Source: Phaeobacter sp. (lineage in GTDB: Bacteria; Pseudomonadota; Alphaproteobacteria; Rhodobacterales; Rhodobacteraceae). Taken from it: a stretch of DNA of 43,342 nucleotides. The translations under genes were made by a program, and so were the position numbers. This document shows, one piece after another, positions 43,269 through 43,342 of the stretch (the first letter of the stretch is position 1; each line of letters opens with the position of its first letter). The stretch lies in NCBI RefSeq assembly GCF_022825805.1, contig NZ_JAJDWC010000046.1:1-43342 (forward strand). Reading direction: 5' to 3'. The notes below the pieces were generated by a model. The model was not told the DNA's origin. It did not search any database and was given only the letters and a program-made list of their open reading frames with translations.

Positions 43269-43323
43269 CGCAGCAGCCCAAATCGGAACGAGCCGTAGGC
43301 GACTGGAGATTTGGGCTGCTGCG
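43269..43323. repeat. Perfect 16-bp inverted repeat at the right edge
   Basis: cgcagcagcccaaatc (43269-43284) and gatttgggctgctgcg (43308-43323) are exact complements with a 23-base spacer. No T-run follows on either strand, so it is not a normal terminator. It may be a mobile-element end, an operator or a structured RNA. Confidence 0.8.
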
Positions 43324-43342
43324 TTCGCACGCGTCGAAGCGG

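Larger units (their letters stand above)
43004..43342. other. Gene-free right end of the window
   Basis: No gene is supported here. It contains a 14-bp tandem repeat (43104-43131), a 9-base direct repeat aattgtccg at 43222-43230 and 43247-43255 (25 bases apart), and the 16-bp inverted repeat at 43269-43323. The last two could mark the end of an insertion sequence beyond the window. Confidence 0.5.

Overview
The window looks like chromosomal DNA of a marine alphaproteobacterium of the Rhodobacterales (Roseobacter group; a Phaeobacter, Leisingera or Ruegeria-like organism is my guess). Reasons: high GC, codon use and intergenic style, the xsc/tauR/tpa/soeABC taurine gene set, a 3-keto acid cleavage (BKACE) enzyme, and a palindrome of a kind common in Rhodobacteraceae between soeA and soeB. 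Species cannot be fixed from sequence alone.

Layout. 1-56 is the N-terminus of an IS5-type transposase running off the left edge. 127-8718 is an accessory block: a stand-alone receiver protein, a self-sufficient reductive dehalogenase (RdhA fused to a flavin/2Fe-2S reductase), a class II glutamine amidotransferase translationally coupled to a class V PLP enzyme, and a class III aminotransferase overlapping a BKACE gene. 8913-24710 is a taurine and sulfite block: tpa, a GNAT acetyltransferase, tauR, xsc-tauE-ackA, convergent pta, divergent citrate synthase, a YeiH-type putative sulfate exporter, and soeABC. 25283-42968 is mostly housekeeping or unlinked: dapA, lytic transglycosylase, DMT transporter, mnmD with a divergent FAD oxidoreductase (a split MnmC), FMN reductase, OmpA lipoprotein, WYL regulator, a small repeat-built ORF, an Ada-like methyltransferase, a hybrid histidine kinase, nth, a PfkB kinase, a secreted hypothetical protein, a Nudix hydrolase (rppA) and a FadH-type dienoyl-CoA reductase. 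The last 340 bases have no recognised gene and end in a perfect 16-bp inverted repeat.

How the taurine genes work together. Tpa moves the amino group of taurine to pyruvate, giving sulfoacetaldehyde and alanine. Xsc converts sulfoacetaldehyde and phosphate into acetyl phosphate and sulfite. Pta makes acetyl-CoA, or AckA makes acetate and ATP. Citrate synthase can draw acetyl-CoA into the TCA cycle. Sulfite is oxidised in the cytoplasm by SoeABC, and two membrane proteins (TauE/SafE and YeiH types) may export sulfite or sulfate. Paired CTGGAC-type half-sites 22-23 bp apart precede tpa, tauR and xsc and are probably TauR operators.

The most unusual global signal is a set of about fourteen short degenerate tandem repeats, with units of 9-15 bp (one 25 bp). 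They are scattered through intergenic DNA, gene ends and even the middle of mnmD, and mostly outside the conserved taurine genes.
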